A DNA stretch of 64,000 bases from Lachnospiraceae bacterium. GTDB lineage: Bacteria > Bacillota > Clostridia > Lachnospirales > Lachnospiraceae. The notes under the pieces are model-generated. The model was not told where the DNA came from, searched no databases, and saw only the letters and a program-made list of their open reading frames with translations. Position 1 is the first letter of the stretch, and each line of letters starts with the position of its first letter. Where the stretch lies: contig JAFRIW010000032.1 in assembly GCA_017432565.1 (NCBI GenBank), positions 17,638-81,637 of the forward strand, read 5' to 3'. A program made the translations under genes and the position numbers. Shown one piece after another: positions 24,417 to 33,985 of the stretch.

Positions 24417-26459
24417 TTACATAACCAGCTTTCCTTCAATTCCGTCAAAGTCCACGGTCTTCACCGTTCCGTCGCGGAAAACCAGCTTCACCGGCCCGTA
24501 GCCGCCGCAGGCTTCCGGATCTGTGTACTCAATGCCCGTAAGAGGGAACAGCTCCTCTTCCGTGAAGTCCTCGAGACTGTTCTTCGTCAGAACCTGGGAG
24601 ATCAGGAAGTATTTCTCATAGGCATAGACCCTGCTGCGGCTGGTTTCCGCATAGACCAGAATCGAGTTCTCCGAGTCCGGATTGACGTCTTTCTGGTGCA
24701 GATTCTTCAGCTCCTTCCAGCCGTCGAAGATCGTCATGGCCAGCTGAATCGGTCTGCCGGTGTGATCACTGCCCTTCAGGATGACTGCGCGGAAATCTCC
24801 GCACTGCTTTTCTTCCATTTCTGTGCCGTTGTCCGGGAAGCCATAGGCGCCCAGCGTCAGCCGCAGCGGTCCTCTGCAGGTGCGCAGCTTGTCCGCCCGG
24901 ATCAGACCATAAGGCACTGCGATATCCGCCAGATTCATGGCGGTCAGCCAGCAGGCTTCCGTCTCCGCGTCATAGGAGAAGAACTGGCGCCGGTACAGCA
25001 CCTCGTCCCGCATGCCGCTCCAGAACGTGGCATTGCAGCGGTGCGTCGTGCCGGTGGGCGTATCGATCATCACGTACTGCTGGGACTCCACCTCCTCAGA
25101 CGAAGCGGATTCCCAGGGGAATTTCGTATTGAAAGCGAGCTTGGAATAATTCCACATGGTGTGCCGGTCGTTCTTCGGCGCCAGAACCTTGCCGGTCCGC
25201 AGCTCCGTGATGCCATTGGCACCGTGGTTGGTCATGCACAGACCCGGGCCGTCCAGTGTTGTGATCACGGACTCCTTTTCCCCGATTTCTTCCCAGATTC
25301 CGTTCTGCTCCTTCGCTGTCCAGAAGGGATGATTCTCCGGCAGTGTCAGGCAGGAAAAGGCCTTGCCCATCCAGTACGGAGATTCCGCGCAGGAATAGCC
25401 CTGCACCAGCGGCAGGAAGGGCCTGTAGAAGCCCAGTGTCGGCACGCCTTCGTACAGGAAATCATCGCGGGTCAGGAACTGCAGCAGCGAACCGGAGGCG
25501 ATGCGCCTTGCCAGTCCCGGATCCGCCGTCGGGTTCTTCAGCATGAAGTTGCCGGCAATCGGGCTGGTCGCCGCAAACCGGTAGATTCCGCTGCGTCCCC
25601 ACATGTTGGTAAAGCCGTCGCGGTCAAACCACTTCGTATAGGTCTTCATCAGCTCATTCGAGTTCTCCTCGAAGCGCTGTGCCAGGTAAGGCTCGTTCTC
25701 ATAGCCGTACCAGTTGTTCCAGATCGGCGTGTAGAGGTTGAAGGCCCAGCAGGAATAATAGTCAAAGCCCCTGCCGTCCCGGTACCAGCCGTCGCCCGAA
25801 TAATACCCCAGAATCGCCTGGGCGTGATCGCGCATGATATCGCGGTCAATCTCATATCCGTTCTTCCACAGGAAGGCATAGTCCAGCATATTGAACAGGC
25901 GCCAGTTCTGCGGAACCGTCGGGTTCCCGGCGTAGTCTGAAAGGAACGCGGCGATCCGGTCCTTCTCCTCTTTCGTATAGGTATCCCAGATCTGCTCATG
26001 GCACATTTCCAGGCAGATCACCAGCGCACAGGTCTCCACCGTCTGCTGATAGGTTGCGAAAGGATCCCCCGCCCCGAACTGGGCCTGCATTTCTGTGTAG
26101 GTCCGCACATAGTTCGGGTCCCCCGGCGTCACCGCCCGCAGAATCTGTGCCTTGTAATAGTCCCGTAGCAGATAGCCGCAGATCGTCAGATCCGGCTCAA
26201 TGGCCATCAGCGGTCCCGCGATGAACAGCGTTCTTGTCAGGCCCTCAAAATACTCCGCCTGCACCTTCCAGGCGGGCGTATTCTTGTTGGGATAAGTGAT
26301 CTCGTCCTCATAGCGCGGCAGCACGACCGGATCATCAAAATGCCGGATGCTCCTGAAGGCATTCTCCAGCAGATACTTGCCGGCCTCAATCCAGGTCTGC
26401 CGGGTCGCACCGGTGTAGGGACTTAATGTAAAGTCCAGTGTTTTCGGTTCAAATTTCAT
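24417..26459 (-). CDS. DUF2264 family protein, probable uronosidase-type carbohydrate enzyme
   Basis: 680-aa protein matching DUF2264 by its aromatic-rich helical-toroid segments (GDGWYRDGRGFDYYSCWAF, then YTPIWNNWYGYE and DGFTNMWGRSGIYRFAATSP) and its all-beta C-terminal half. From memory, some DUF2264 relatives have been assigned to CAZy GH154 as beta-glucuronidases; I could not verify this. There is no signal peptide, so it is cytoplasmic. It sits between a GH2 beta-glucuronidase-like gene and a dehydrogenase in one operon, which fits removal of a uronic acid from an imported oligosaccharide. RBS GGAGAAACTGC precedes the ATG. Confidence 0.75.
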   Translation of the reverse strand: MKFEPKTLDFTLSPYTGATRQTWIEAGKYLLENAFRSIRHFDDPVVLPRYEDEITYPNKNTPAWKVQAEYFEGLTRTLFIAGPLMAIEPDLTICGYLLRDYYKAQILRAVTPGDPNYVRTYTEMQAQFGAGDPFATYQQTVETCALVICLEMCHEQIWDTYTKEEKDRIAAFLSDYAGNPTVPQNWRLFNMLDYAFLWKNGYEIDRDIMRDHAQAILGYYSGDGWYRDGRGFDYYSCWAFNLYTPIWNNWYGYENEPYLAQRFEENSNELMKTYTKWFDRDGFTNMWGRSGIYRFAATSPIAGNFMLKNPTADPGLARRIASGSLLQFLTRDDFLYEGVPTLGFYRPFLPLVQGYSCAESPYWMGKAFSCLTLPENHPFWTAKEQNGIWEEIGEKESVITTLDGPGLCMTNHGANGITELRTGKVLAPKNDRHTMWNYSKLAFNTKFPWESASSEEVESQQYVMIDTPTGTTHRCNATFWSGMRDEVLYRRQFFSYDAETEACWLTAMNLADIAVPYGLIRADKLRTCRGPLRLTLGAYGFPDNGTEMEEKQCGDFRAVILKGSDHTGRPIQLAMTIFDGWKELKNLHQKDVNPDSENSILVYAETSRSRVYAYEKYFLISQVLTKNSLEDFTEEELFPLTGIEYTDPEACGGYGPVKLVFRDGTVKTVDFDGIEGKLVM

Positions 26460-26491
26460 GCAGTTTCTCCTTCTGATGTCCTGGAAATCTC

Positions 26492-28180
26492 TCAGTCCTC
26501 AAAATAGTTGCCGTAGGAATGATACAGCTCCTTTACCACCTCATAGGACAGCTTCGGCCGCCGGTATTCGTCCACCACGCCCTTGTTGTTCATGGTGCGC
26601 GGTCTGGAGGCAAACCACTCGAAGCTGATGCGGCAGTCGCAGAACTGCCAGATAAAAATACCGCTGCAGCCCTCTTTGCCCAGAACTGCCTTGATCTGGT
26701 GCGAGAGCGCCTCTGCCTGATATTCCTCGGACCACTTGCAGTGAGTAGGCGTGTGATAGCCGTAGATCGCGCCCGCGCCGATTTCCGTGATCAGGAACGG
26801 CTTGCCGGCTCCCTCACTCTCTTCCTGCACCCAGTTATAGTTCTCATCGAGCCACTCCTGCGTCGTCTTGTCCACATACCACTCAGGATAGAGATTGTAG
26901 GAAACAATGTCCGGAAGCCCGAGGCAGATGTCTGTCATGAACTTGCAGCTGGCCGAGGACCGCGGTCTGGACGGATCCAGCTTCCGGATCAGCTCATACT
27001 GCTTTTTATAGCACTCGTATCCATACTCGGTCTCGCTGGCGCACTCGTTCAGAATACCCCAGATCATAATGCACGGGTGGTTGATATGCGCCCGGATCAT
27101 CTCCTCGATGCACCGCTCAGCCTGCGGTTCAAAATTCGGATTGCGCATATGTTCTTCGGTCAGGCCGCGTGCATGATTCTCCTCCCAGACCAGCACGCCC
27201 TGCTCATCGCACAGATCCAGGAAAAGCTGATCGTTGGGATAGTGTGTGCAGCGCACGGCGTTGCCGCCCAGATCCCGGATGATCTCCAGATCCTGCTGGA
27301 TCGCCTGAATCGGCAGTGCACAGCAGTACATCGGGTGATCCTCATGACGGCAGAAGCCCTTGATGCGCAGCTTCTTCCCGTTTAGGAGCAGATCTCTGCC
27401 CTTTACTTCAAAAGTCCGGAAGCCAATCCTCTCAATCAGATCATCCACCGCTGTATCTTCCTGCCAGAGCGTTGCAGCGATCTCATACAGCGCAGGATTC
27501 TCAGGGCTCCAGATATCCGGCGTAAGGCCATCGATTCTTGCCTGTGCTTCTGTGCTCTCTCCTGCCGGTATATTGACCATCAGACAGCAGGACGCGGCGA
27601 GATTCCGGGCTTCGATGCGGATCTGGCCTTTAAAAGGCTGGTCTGAAAGATTGACAACCTTCGTTGACAGCTTGATGGCCCAGCTGCCGTCCTGTGCCTT
27701 TTCCGGTACGCAGTGGAGCCAGGAAATAAAGGCATCCTCAAGATATTCGAGCTGGACGCCGCGGGAGATGCCGCCGTAGGACATATAATCATTCGGGATG
27801 TGCAGCGCACTCTTCTCGCTGAACTGGTTGTCTGCGTCCACCTCCAGCAGGTGCTCTCCTGCCGGCAGATCCTTCAGCACAATCTCAAAAGGTGTAAACG
27901 CATTGTAATGTGTTCCGACCTCTTTTCCGTCCACATAGACTGTGGCGGTGTGGCTGACGCCCTGGAAGATGAGCCGGACATTTCCTTCGCCGCTGAAGTG
28001 CCTGGTGAATCTTCCGACACCCCGATAGGCGGAAAACTGCGGAAGACTCTCCCAGCAGCACGGGACCACTACAGGATAAATCTCTCCCGCGTGTTCGCCG
28101 CTGCAGGGTGAGAAAGTCCACCCGCTGCCGGACAGATTCCGCACTTCTCTAACTTCGTTCTGGCAGAAAGTTCTGATCAT
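26492..28180 (-). CDS. Glycoside hydrolase family 2, beta-glucuronidase-like
   Basis: 562-aa GH2 enzyme. It has an N-terminal jelly roll (ESLPQFSAYRGVGRFTRHF...NDYMSYGGISRGVQLEY, residues ~44-150), an immunoglobulin-like domain (~150-260), then the TIM barrel with KGFCRHEDHP, NAVRCTHYPND, the acid/base Glu in IWGILNECAS and the nucleophile Glu in FLITEIGAGA. Near the end NNKG fits the NxK pattern that recognises the glucuronate carboxylate in beta-glucuronidases, so uronate specificity is likely. There is no signal peptide and it is slightly shorter than E. coli GUS. The gene follows the importer permease after a 91-bp gap containing a 14-bp stem hairpin. Confidence 0.88.
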   Translation of the reverse strand: MIRTFCQNEVREVRNLSGSGWTFSPCSGEHAGEIYPVVVPCCWESLPQFSAYRGVGRFTRHFSGEGNVRLIFQGVSHTATVYVDGKEVGTHYNAFTPFEIVLKDLPAGEHLLEVDADNQFSEKSALHIPNDYMSYGGISRGVQLEYLEDAFISWLHCVPEKAQDGSWAIKLSTKVVNLSDQPFKGQIRIEARNLAASCCLMVNIPAGESTEAQARIDGLTPDIWSPENPALYEIAATLWQEDTAVDDLIERIGFRTFEVKGRDLLLNGKKLRIKGFCRHEDHPMYCCALPIQAIQQDLEIIRDLGGNAVRCTHYPNDQLFLDLCDEQGVLVWEENHARGLTEEHMRNPNFEPQAERCIEEMIRAHINHPCIMIWGILNECASETEYGYECYKKQYELIRKLDPSRPRSSASCKFMTDICLGLPDIVSYNLYPEWYVDKTTQEWLDENYNWVQEESEGAGKPFLITEIGAGAIYGYHTPTHCKWSEEYQAEALSHQIKAVLGKEGCSGIFIWQFCDCRISFEWFASRPRTMNNKGVVDEYRRPKLSYEVVKELYHSYGNYFED

Positions 28181-28201
28181 ATTTTCTCTCCTCTATTCAG
28201 A

Positions 28202-28248
28202 AATACAGGCCGGCTCCAAACTCTCATCGGGTTCAGCCGGCCTGTATT
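28202..28248 (-). other. Intercistronic hairpin between permease and GH2 genes
   Basis: Perfect 14-bp arms AATACAGGCCGGCT (28202-28215) and AGCCGGCCTGTATT (28235-28248) with a 19-nt loop. On the minus strand only TTTC follows, so it is a weak terminator at best and more likely a processing or stability element separating transport from enzyme messages. Confidence 0.7.
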
Positions 28249-28271
28249 GATTATACTTTGCCAAATGTATA

Positions 28272-29114
28272 TCAGCCCTTGATACCGGAGGTTGCGACAC
28301 CTTCCACGAAGTACTGCTGCAGGAAGGCGAACAGAACCAGAACCGGAATCAGCGCCACCGTTGCGGCAGCCATGATCAGCGCGTAGTTCGATGAATACTG
28401 CGTGTTGAACATACGCAGCATGATCTGCAGGGTCTTCTTGTTTGCGGAAGACAGGTAGATCAACGGACCCATGAAGTCGTTCCACTCAAAGGTGAAGGAC
28501 GTGATGCACAGGGTCGCGATCGCCGCCTTGGACAGCGGCAGCATGATCCGCGCATAGATGCCGTATTCATTCAGTCCGTCTATTCGCGCCGCCTCCAGCA
28601 GCTCCGTCGGTATGCCCATATAGAACTGCCTCATCAGGAACACGCCTGTCGCTGTAAACGTGTGCATCAGGATCAGGCCCAGATGCGAGTCGGTCAGATG
28701 GAACCGCGTCATCATGATATACTGCGGAACCATGTAGACCTGCCAGGGAATCGAGATCGTCATGACATACAGCATGAAGACGGTATTTCTTCCCTTGAAT
28801 TCAAGTTTTGCAAAAGCATACGCTGCAAAACTGGAGGTCAGGATCTGCAGGATTGTAACGAAGATGGTCAGCTTCGTGGAATTCAGGAAGCCGGTGACCA
28901 GCGGAACCTTCTGCCAGATTTCACTGTAATTGCTCCACTGCGGGTCTGTCGGGATCCACTGAATCGGGAAGGCGAAGACGTCTTTCTCCAGCTTCAGGGA
29001 GGAGGAAATCATCCACGCGAACGGGATCAGCATGATCACGGCCAGAACAATCAGGAATGCATAGGTAACTATTTTCGTGACATAATAGCCAGTCGTTTTC
29101 TGTTTGGATTCCAT
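28272..29114 (-). CDS. Carbohydrate ABC transporter permease (MalG-type)
   Basis: 280-aa inner-membrane permease with six predicted helices. The cytoplasmic EAA loop (ELLEAARIDGLNEYGIYARIMLPLSKAA, ~residues 185-212) is the contact for the ATPase. It ends with FLQQYFVEGVATSGIKG, typical of MalG/LacG C-termini. It forms a heterodimer with the permease encoded 12 bp upstream. No ATPase gene is nearby, so a shared MsmX/UgpC-like ATPase from elsewhere is expected. Confidence 0.94.
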   Translation of the reverse strand: MESKQKTTGYYVTKIVTYAFLIVLAVIMLIPFAWMISSSLKLEKDVFAFPIQWIPTDPQWSNYSEIWQKVPLVTGFLNSTKLTIFVTILQILTSSFAAYAFAKLEFKGRNTVFMLYVMTISIPWQVYMVPQYIMMTRFHLTDSHLGLILMHTFTATGVFLMRQFYMGIPTELLEAARIDGLNEYGIYARIMLPLSKAAIATLCITSFTFEWNDFMGPLIYLSSANKKTLQIMLRMFNTQYSSNYALIMAAATVALIPVLVLFAFLQQYFVEGVATSGIKG

Positions 29115-29126
29115 GTCATGCCTCCT

Positions 29127-30047
29127 TTAATAATTTGTGAATTTCTTTTCCATGCGGAACTGGAAAAGCGTCAGCAGAATGATAATCACAAACAGGACCA
29201 TCGCGACGGCACTTGCGTAACCGAACTTCATGCTCACGAAAGCGCTGTTGAAAATGTGGTACGCCAGAACCTTCGTCGCCTCGCCGGGGCCGCCCTGCGT
29301 TGTAATGTACATGATGTCGTAAGATTTGAAGGTAGCTACGACCAGCATCATCAGAACGAAGAAAGTAGTCGGTGTCAGGCAGGGCCAGGTGACATTGCGG
29401 AACTTCGCCCAGCCGTTTGCACCGTCGATCTCTGCAGCCTCATACAACTCGGAAGGTACACTCTGCAGGCCGGCCAGATAAACGACCATGTAGTAGCCCA
29501 TGCCCTTCCAGACCGTCAGGCCGATGATCGTCGGCATAGCCCAGACCTGGGATGCGGCCCATCTCGGCGGATTCTCTACGCCCAGGGACATCAGCATTCC
29601 GTTGACCGGGCCTCTTTCCGGATTGAACAGGGCCATCCAGACCACGGCAACTGCCACGAGTGATGCCACATACGGGAAGAACAGAACCGAGCGGAAGAAG
29701 GTTTTGCCCTTGATCGGCTTGTTCATCAGCATGGCAAGTCCCAGTGCGATGAACAGCGTCAGCGGCACTGTGACGACCGTGTAGTAAAGAGTATTCTTCA
29801 ATGCGATCCGGAAGCTCCTGTCCTGCGTGAACATGTAACGGAAGTTCTCGAGACCGACGAATTTTACGCCCTGGTTACCTGCGCTCCACTCACACAGGCT
29901 CAGGAAAAGTGAGAATACGATCGGCACAAATGTAAAAACAAAAAAGCCGATCAGATTGGGAAGGATAAAGGACCATGCCACCAGCGTCTTTTTCCGCTTG
30001 AGCGCCCCCTTATTCGAATTCTGGATATTTTTTTTCTGATCCGCCAT
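29127..30047 (-). CDS. Carbohydrate ABC transporter permease (MalF-type)
   Basis: 306-aa permease with a Lys-rich cytoplasmic N-terminus, six membrane segments and the EAA motif ELYEAAEIDGANGWAKFRNVTWP. It is placed between the binding-protein gene (193 bp upstream, with an intervening terminator) and the second permease. Together with the binding protein it imports an oligosaccharide, by context one containing uronic acid. Confidence 0.94.
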   Translation of the reverse strand: MADQKKNIQNSNKGALKRKKTLVAWSFILPNLIGFFVFTFVPIVFSLFLSLCEWSAGNQGVKFVGLENFRYMFTQDRSFRIALKNTLYYTVVTVPLTLFIALGLAMLMNKPIKGKTFFRSVLFFPYVASLVAVAVVWMALFNPERGPVNGMLMSLGVENPPRWAASQVWAMPTIIGLTVWKGMGYYMVVYLAGLQSVPSELYEAAEIDGANGWAKFRNVTWPCLTPTTFFVLMMLVVATFKSYDIMYITTQGGPGEATKVLAYHIFNSAFVSMKFGYASAVAMVLFVIIILLTLFQFRMEKKFTNY

Positions 30048-30150
30048 GCTATCTCCTTTCCTCCTGGAATCCGGCTTACGCCGGGATCTGCATCCCCCCG
30101 ATGCAGCTTCAGTGAAAGTCGTCCATAAAGGTTAATTGAATGGTTCAATG

Positions 30151-30206
30151 AAAAACTAAACAAAACGGACCGGGCGGAAGCCGTTTGACGCGGAACCGCC
30201 CGGTCC
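30151..30206 (-). terminator. Leaky terminator/attenuator after the binding-protein gene
   Basis: On the minus strand GGACCGGGCGG and CCGCCCGGTCC form an 11-bp perfect stem (30167-30206), followed by a T-rich run (GTTTTGTTTAGTTTTTC). It lies 34 bp past the binding-protein stop and before the permeases, which would raise binding protein over permease. The gap also holds ATTGAA-TGG-TTCAAT (30135-30149). Confidence 0.8.
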
Positions 30207-30239
30207 TGCCATTATCGGGATGACCGTTTATAACTGGTA

Positions 30240-31559
30240 TTACTGCAGAGCGTTGACTCTGTCGATCATGTTCTTGACGCCCTCTTCAGGTGTCTCGGTA
30301 CCAGTCATGATCGCGCTGTGCTCTTCACCGAGGATGGTATCGATATCGCCGGCCTTCTCGGACATCGGGAACTCAACGACATAGTTGTCGATGTTGATGT
30401 ACTTGGAAAGTCCTTCAGGAGCGAACTCGTTGGTCTCAGGGATCTTATCGAAGATCTCATTGATGGCATCAGAGCCGTAGCCCGGAAGAATACCGGTTGC
30501 AGCCAGAACCTTCGCACCTTCTTCGCCGCAGACATACTTGATGAACTCCCATGCAGCTTCCGGATGCTCAGCATATGCACCGATGGTGACAGGGGTGATG
30601 CCGCCGACAGCCTTCTCGTTGCCTACACCTGCGTTGTTCGGCAGTGCACAGACGCCCCAGTGGAAATCAGCGTTCTCAACCAGCATGTTGATGAACCATG
30701 TGCCCATCTGAAGCATTGCTGCCTGATGATTGTACATAACGCCCGAATAGTGGATGTTGCCGGACTTCAGTGCGCCGTAGTCCTGGATGTATCCTGCATC
30801 CTGCATTGCCAGCATGGTCTCATAGTAAGGGATCAGGCTCTCGTAAGTGGAAGTGTCAAGCTGGTTGAACTCCTCGGTACGTCTTGCGTAAATGGAAACG
30901 TTGGAAGCCCATGTGTGCATGTGTGCGCCGTAAACCTTGTCGTTTCCGGAGCCGCTGGTCATCTTCTCAGCCAGATCGTAGTAATCCTGCATGGTCATGC
31001 CATCTTCCGGATACGGTACGCCTGCTGCATCGAACATATCCTTGTTGTAGAAGATCATGTTGTTGTCCTTACGGAACGGAACACCGTAGGACTTGCCGCC
31101 CTGGCCGAGCTGCTCGATCAGGCCGCTGTAATTTGCCTTGTCAAAATCCGGATCTCCATCCATGAACTGATCCAGCTCCATCAGGTGTCCGCCTGCGATC
31201 AGTGCGCTCATGGTCGGCAGATCCTTCAGAAAGACAACGTCGAAGTTCTGGTTGCCGGCGAGCTGTGTCTTGATGGTGGTCGGGTACTCGTCTGCCGGGA
31301 ACTCTACGACTTCATACGCAATGTTGGGATGAGCCTGGGAGAATGCGTCAAACATGGCCTTGTAATACTCTGTGTTGGAATAATCCCACAGAGCGACGCG
31401 GATGGTGACCTGCTCGTCAGCTGCCGGAGCCGCCGCCTCTTCTGTCGAAGCGCCGTCTGCGGGTGCTGCCGCCGGAGCTGCTCCGGTGGATGCGCAGCCT
31501 GCCAGTACGCTGACTGCAAGAGCGGATGCTAATACTGCAGATAAAATCTTCTTTCTCAC
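30240..31559 (-). CDS. Extracellular sugar-binding lipoprotein of ABC importer
   Basis: 439-aa MalE/UgpB-type binding protein. The start is GTG at 31559, 7 nt after AAGGAGGA, giving the lipoprotein signal MRKKILSAVLASALAVSVLAGC with the acylated Cys at 22; the longer upstream frame lacks a site. An Ala/Pro-rich linker follows (residues ~24-48), then the bilobed binding domain (DVVFLKDLPTMSALIAGGHL, VPFRKDNNMIFYNKDMFDAAGVPYPEDG). It is tethered to the outer leaflet of the membrane. It is the first gene of the transport-enzyme operon, divergent from an AraC regulator. Confidence 0.94.
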   Translation of the reverse strand: MRKKILSAVLASALAVSVLAGCASTGAAPAAAPADGASTEEAAAPAADEQVTIRVALWDYSNTEYYKAMFDAFSQAHPNIAYEVVEFPADEYPTTIKTQLAGNQNFDVVFLKDLPTMSALIAGGHLMELDQFMDGDPDFDKANYSGLIEQLGQGGKSYGVPFRKDNNMIFYNKDMFDAAGVPYPEDGMTMQDYYDLAEKMTSGSGNDKVYGAHMHTWASNVSIYARRTEEFNQLDTSTYESLIPYYETMLAMQDAGYIQDYGALKSGNIHYSGVMYNHQAAMLQMGTWFINMLVENADFHWGVCALPNNAGVGNEKAVGGITPVTIGAYAEHPEAAWEFIKYVCGEEGAKVLAATGILPGYGSDAINEIFDKIPETNEFAPEGLSKYINIDNYVVEFPMSEKAGDIDTILGEEHSAIMTGTETPEEGVKNMIDRVNALQ

Positions 31560-31783
31560 AATATTCCTCCTTATGGTGAAATTCGCAGCTTGTGCTGCGG
31601 TGTGCACTACCATTTATTAAAATAATACTTTTTTTAATAGTTTTTATGGCATTTTATGCATCATTTATGTTATATTGTGCATATGTGTTTCCTGAGCATT
31701 TCAAAACTGGTAATTAGCGACAGCAAATTACACGGACCGGTTTCGGATTTTGTGCAATGTTATGATCACCGAGGAGCTCTTAA
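31560..31783. promoter_or_regulatory. Divergent control region between binding-protein and AraC genes
   Basis: 224 bp, AT-rich between 31605 and 31685 (runs such as TTTATTAAAATAATACTTTTTTTAA). Candidate -10 boxes exist (TATATT near 31672 on plus, TATTAT on minus), but neither has a good -35, as expected for AraC-activated promoters. I could not pick out an operator with confidence. AAGGAGGA and GAGGAG serve the two flanking genes. Confidence 0.5.
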
Positions 31784-32755
31784 ATGAAAAAAACGACTGA
31801 TTTGACCTATCCCGACAATCAGCATACGCTGCTGATCCAGAGTGTCAGGTTTTCTGATTATACTCATCAGGAAATGCACCAGCAGGATCTGCCTGCTTCC
31901 GTCATCGATATTCAGCCTCCGGACAGACTCTATACGGTCAGTCATCTGGTCAGCCGCGGCTTCACGGGAGACGGCGCACATCTGCATATGGGTTATTATG
32001 AATTTCTGCTGTTTCTGGAGGGAGATGCCCGTTTCACCCTGAACGGCCAGCAGTACCGGCTCACCCCCGGCGATCTTCTGATTATTCCTCCCGACATGGT
32101 GCACAAGGCTGAAATCAACGGCACGGTTACCTACGGACGGATTGTCCTGCACATTTCCATGCCGCTGCTGAGGCTTCTGTCCACCCGAAGGACAGATTTT
32201 GCCGCTCTCCTGCTCCCGCGCGGCGGGTCTTTATGGCATCTGAACCCACAGCATTTAAGCGAGCTGGTCCGGAGAGTCGATCAGATTCCGGAGCTGGAAC
32301 AATCTCACGAAATCGCTGCGGATGCCCTGATCCGGGCTTATCTGACAGAGATTCTCGTCTATATTCTGCAGATGATTGAAGGGAAGAACGCTCTGCCGGT
32401 TCCCTCCGGCTCCACAGATCTGATGGAGCGGATTCACCTCTATATCAATGCACATTATACGGAAGATATTTCCATTCAGAAAATTGCGGATGACCTGTGC
32501 ATTTCCCGCTCGCTGCTCAGCCATGAGTTCAAGAAAAACTCCGGCGAGAGTCTGTGGAAATACATCGTGAATCTGCGGCTGGCCAGCGCCCAGAAGCTTC
32601 TGCTGGAGGGCAGCAATGTGACCAGCGCCTGCTTCGACTCGGGCTTTCAGAACTATTCCAACTTTATCCGGCTCTTCACGAAGACCTTCGGCATCACACC
32701 GCGCAGATACGCCGAGAGGGGCAGAACAGAAAGAAACGGGACGGTCTACCTGTAA
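31784..32755 (+). CDS. AraC-family transcriptional regulator, cupin sensor domain
   Basis: 323-aa regulator. The N-terminal cupin-like domain (HMGYYEFLLFLEGDARFTLNGQQYRLTPGDLLIIPP, residues ~67-105) should bind a sugar. The C-terminal double HTH (IHLYINAHYTEDISIQKIADDL, ISRSLLSHEFKK, then FDSGFQNYSNFIRLFTKTFGITPRRYAERG) is the AraC DNA-binding unit. It is divergently transcribed from the importer operon, so it is the probable activator of that operon in response to an imported uronate saccharide. RBS GAGGAG is 7 nt before the ATG. Its last 20 nt form part of its own terminator stem. Confidence 0.93.
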   Translation: MKKTTDLTYPDNQHTLLIQSVRFSDYTHQEMHQQDLPASVIDIQPPDRLYTVSHLVSRGFTGDGAHLHMGYYEFLLFLEGDARFTLNGQQYRLTPGDLLIIPPDMVHKAEINGTVTYGRIVLHISMPLLRLLSTRRTDFAALLLPRGGSLWHLNPQHLSELVRRVDQIPELEQSHEIAADALIRAYLTEILVYILQMIEGKNALPVPSGSTDLMERIHLYINAHYTEDISIQKIADDLCISRSLLSHEFKKNSGESLWKYIVNLRLASAQKLLLEGSNVTSACFDSGFQNYSNFIRLFTKTFGITPRRYAERGRTERNGTVYL

Positions 32756-32775
32756 AGGCAGCCGTCCCGTTTTTT
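32736..32775 (+). terminator. Rho-independent terminator of the AraC gene
   Basis: ACGGGACGG (32736-32744) pairs with CCGTCCCGT (32762-32770), followed by TTTTT. The left arm lies within the last codons of the AraC gene and the loop contains its stop codon. Confidence 0.9.
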
Positions 32776-32807
32776 CCGTACAGAATTATTCTTTCCGAAT
32801 CTGCTGT

Positions 32808-33938
32808 TTACCAGATGAAAAGCTCTTTCCCGGTCAGCTTCAGAATCGCCTCCAGGAAATAATAATCACCGTAGATGATGGAGAACTCATGCTTCTCATC
32901 GTGATAAGCCGCGGTGCACTTCTCCAGCAGGTAATCCGTCTCCGGATCCCAGGAAACGCGCTGCTCGTCCAGCGTCTTCAGCAGTCTCAAGGCAGCATTC
33001 AGATAAATATCTCCGTCCCGTCCGCCGACCGCTTTGGACAGCTCAATCAGGCCGCAGGCGGCGATGGCGGCAGCCGTCGAATCCTCCCAGGTCACCTCCA
33101 CGGGCTGGCGGAAGTCGACCGGAATCAGGCCGTTCTCCGGAATGTTGGCGATAAAGTAATGAGCGATCCGCCGGGCTGTGTTCAGATAGCGCTCGTCCTT
33201 TGTGTGCAGATAACTGAGCGTAAAGCCGTACAGGCCCCAGGTCTGTCCGCGCGTCCAGGAAGAACCGACCGCATAGCCCTGTCCGCCCAGCGATTCAACC
33301 AGCTCGCCGCTCTTCGGGTCAAAGCGCAGAATGTGGTTCACCGAGCCGTCCTCCCGGACAAAGCAGCGCATCGCGGTGTCCGCGTGCGCGACCGCGATCT
33401 GATAAAAGCGCGGATCCCCGGTCACATCGGCGGCCCAGTACAGCAGAGGCAGATTCATCATGCAGTCGATGATGGCCATGCCGCGCCGGTCCACATCGCC
33501 CCAGTCATTCCACGCGCGGATGAAATGCCCGGCCAGGTTAAAGCGCCCGGCCAGATTGTTCGCTGCGATGATGGCGCGGTTCTTCGATTCCTCATTCTGA
33601 TCAATCCTGTAATGCGCCACGGACGTGGGCAGCCATTTGAAGCCGTTGTCGTGATCCAGACCGGTCCAGTCCATCAGCACCCTGTCCAGCTTCTTCTCCA
33701 GAATTTCGGCCTCTTCCTTATACATCGGATCCGCAGTCAGCGTGTAAAGCTGCCACAGGATGCCGCCCCAGAATCCGTTCGTCCACCAGTTGATATCCTT
33801 TTCCGTCAGATCAATAAACCGGCCGTTTTCCGTCGTGTACGGAACAATATTGCGGCTGCGCTCCACCACTGTCTTCATCTTGCCGGTCAGCTTCTCCTGT
33901 ACGCCGAGTGCCCATTCCTGTGCTTTCTGTGTCAACAT
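32808..33938 (-). CDS. GH88 unsaturated glucuronyl hydrolase
   Basis: 376-aa alpha6/alpha6-barrel enzyme that hydrates the unsaturated uronic acid at the non-reducing end of lyase products and releases 4-deoxy-5-hexosulose-uronate (DHU). Family motifs are INWWTNGFWGGILW (~49-62), LDHDNGFKWL with the Asp expected to be catalytic at 97, IIDCMMNLPLLYWA with the second Asp at 158, SWTRGQTWGLYGF and WEDSTAAAIAACGLIEL. There is no signal peptide. It is the last gene of the lyase-discoidin-GH88 operon. Its product feeds the DHU pathway encoded at 40-44 kb. Confidence 0.94.
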   Translation of the reverse strand: MLTQKAQEWALGVQEKLTGKMKTVVERSRNIVPYTTENGRFIDLTEKDINWWTNGFWGGILWQLYTLTADPMYKEEAEILEKKLDRVLMDWTGLDHDNGFKWLPTSVAHYRIDQNEESKNRAIIAANNLAGRFNLAGHFIRAWNDWGDVDRRGMAIIDCMMNLPLLYWAADVTGDPRFYQIAVAHADTAMRCFVREDGSVNHILRFDPKSGELVESLGGQGYAVGSSWTRGQTWGLYGFTLSYLHTKDERYLNTARRIAHYFIANIPENGLIPVDFRQPVEVTWEDSTAAAIAACGLIELSKAVGGRDGDIYLNAALRLLKTLDEQRVSWDPETDYLLEKCTAAYHDEKHEFSIIYGDYYFLEAILKLTGKELFIW

Positions 33939-33985
33939 TCCTTTCCCTCCTTGTGTTGTGATTTTCCGGTATAATCTGCGGCTTA

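Noticed and set aside
23199..25940. A 913-codon open frame on the plus strand
   Set aside because: It is antisense to the zinc dehydrogenase and DUF2264 genes, which have clear family motifs; no start signal or domain supports it.
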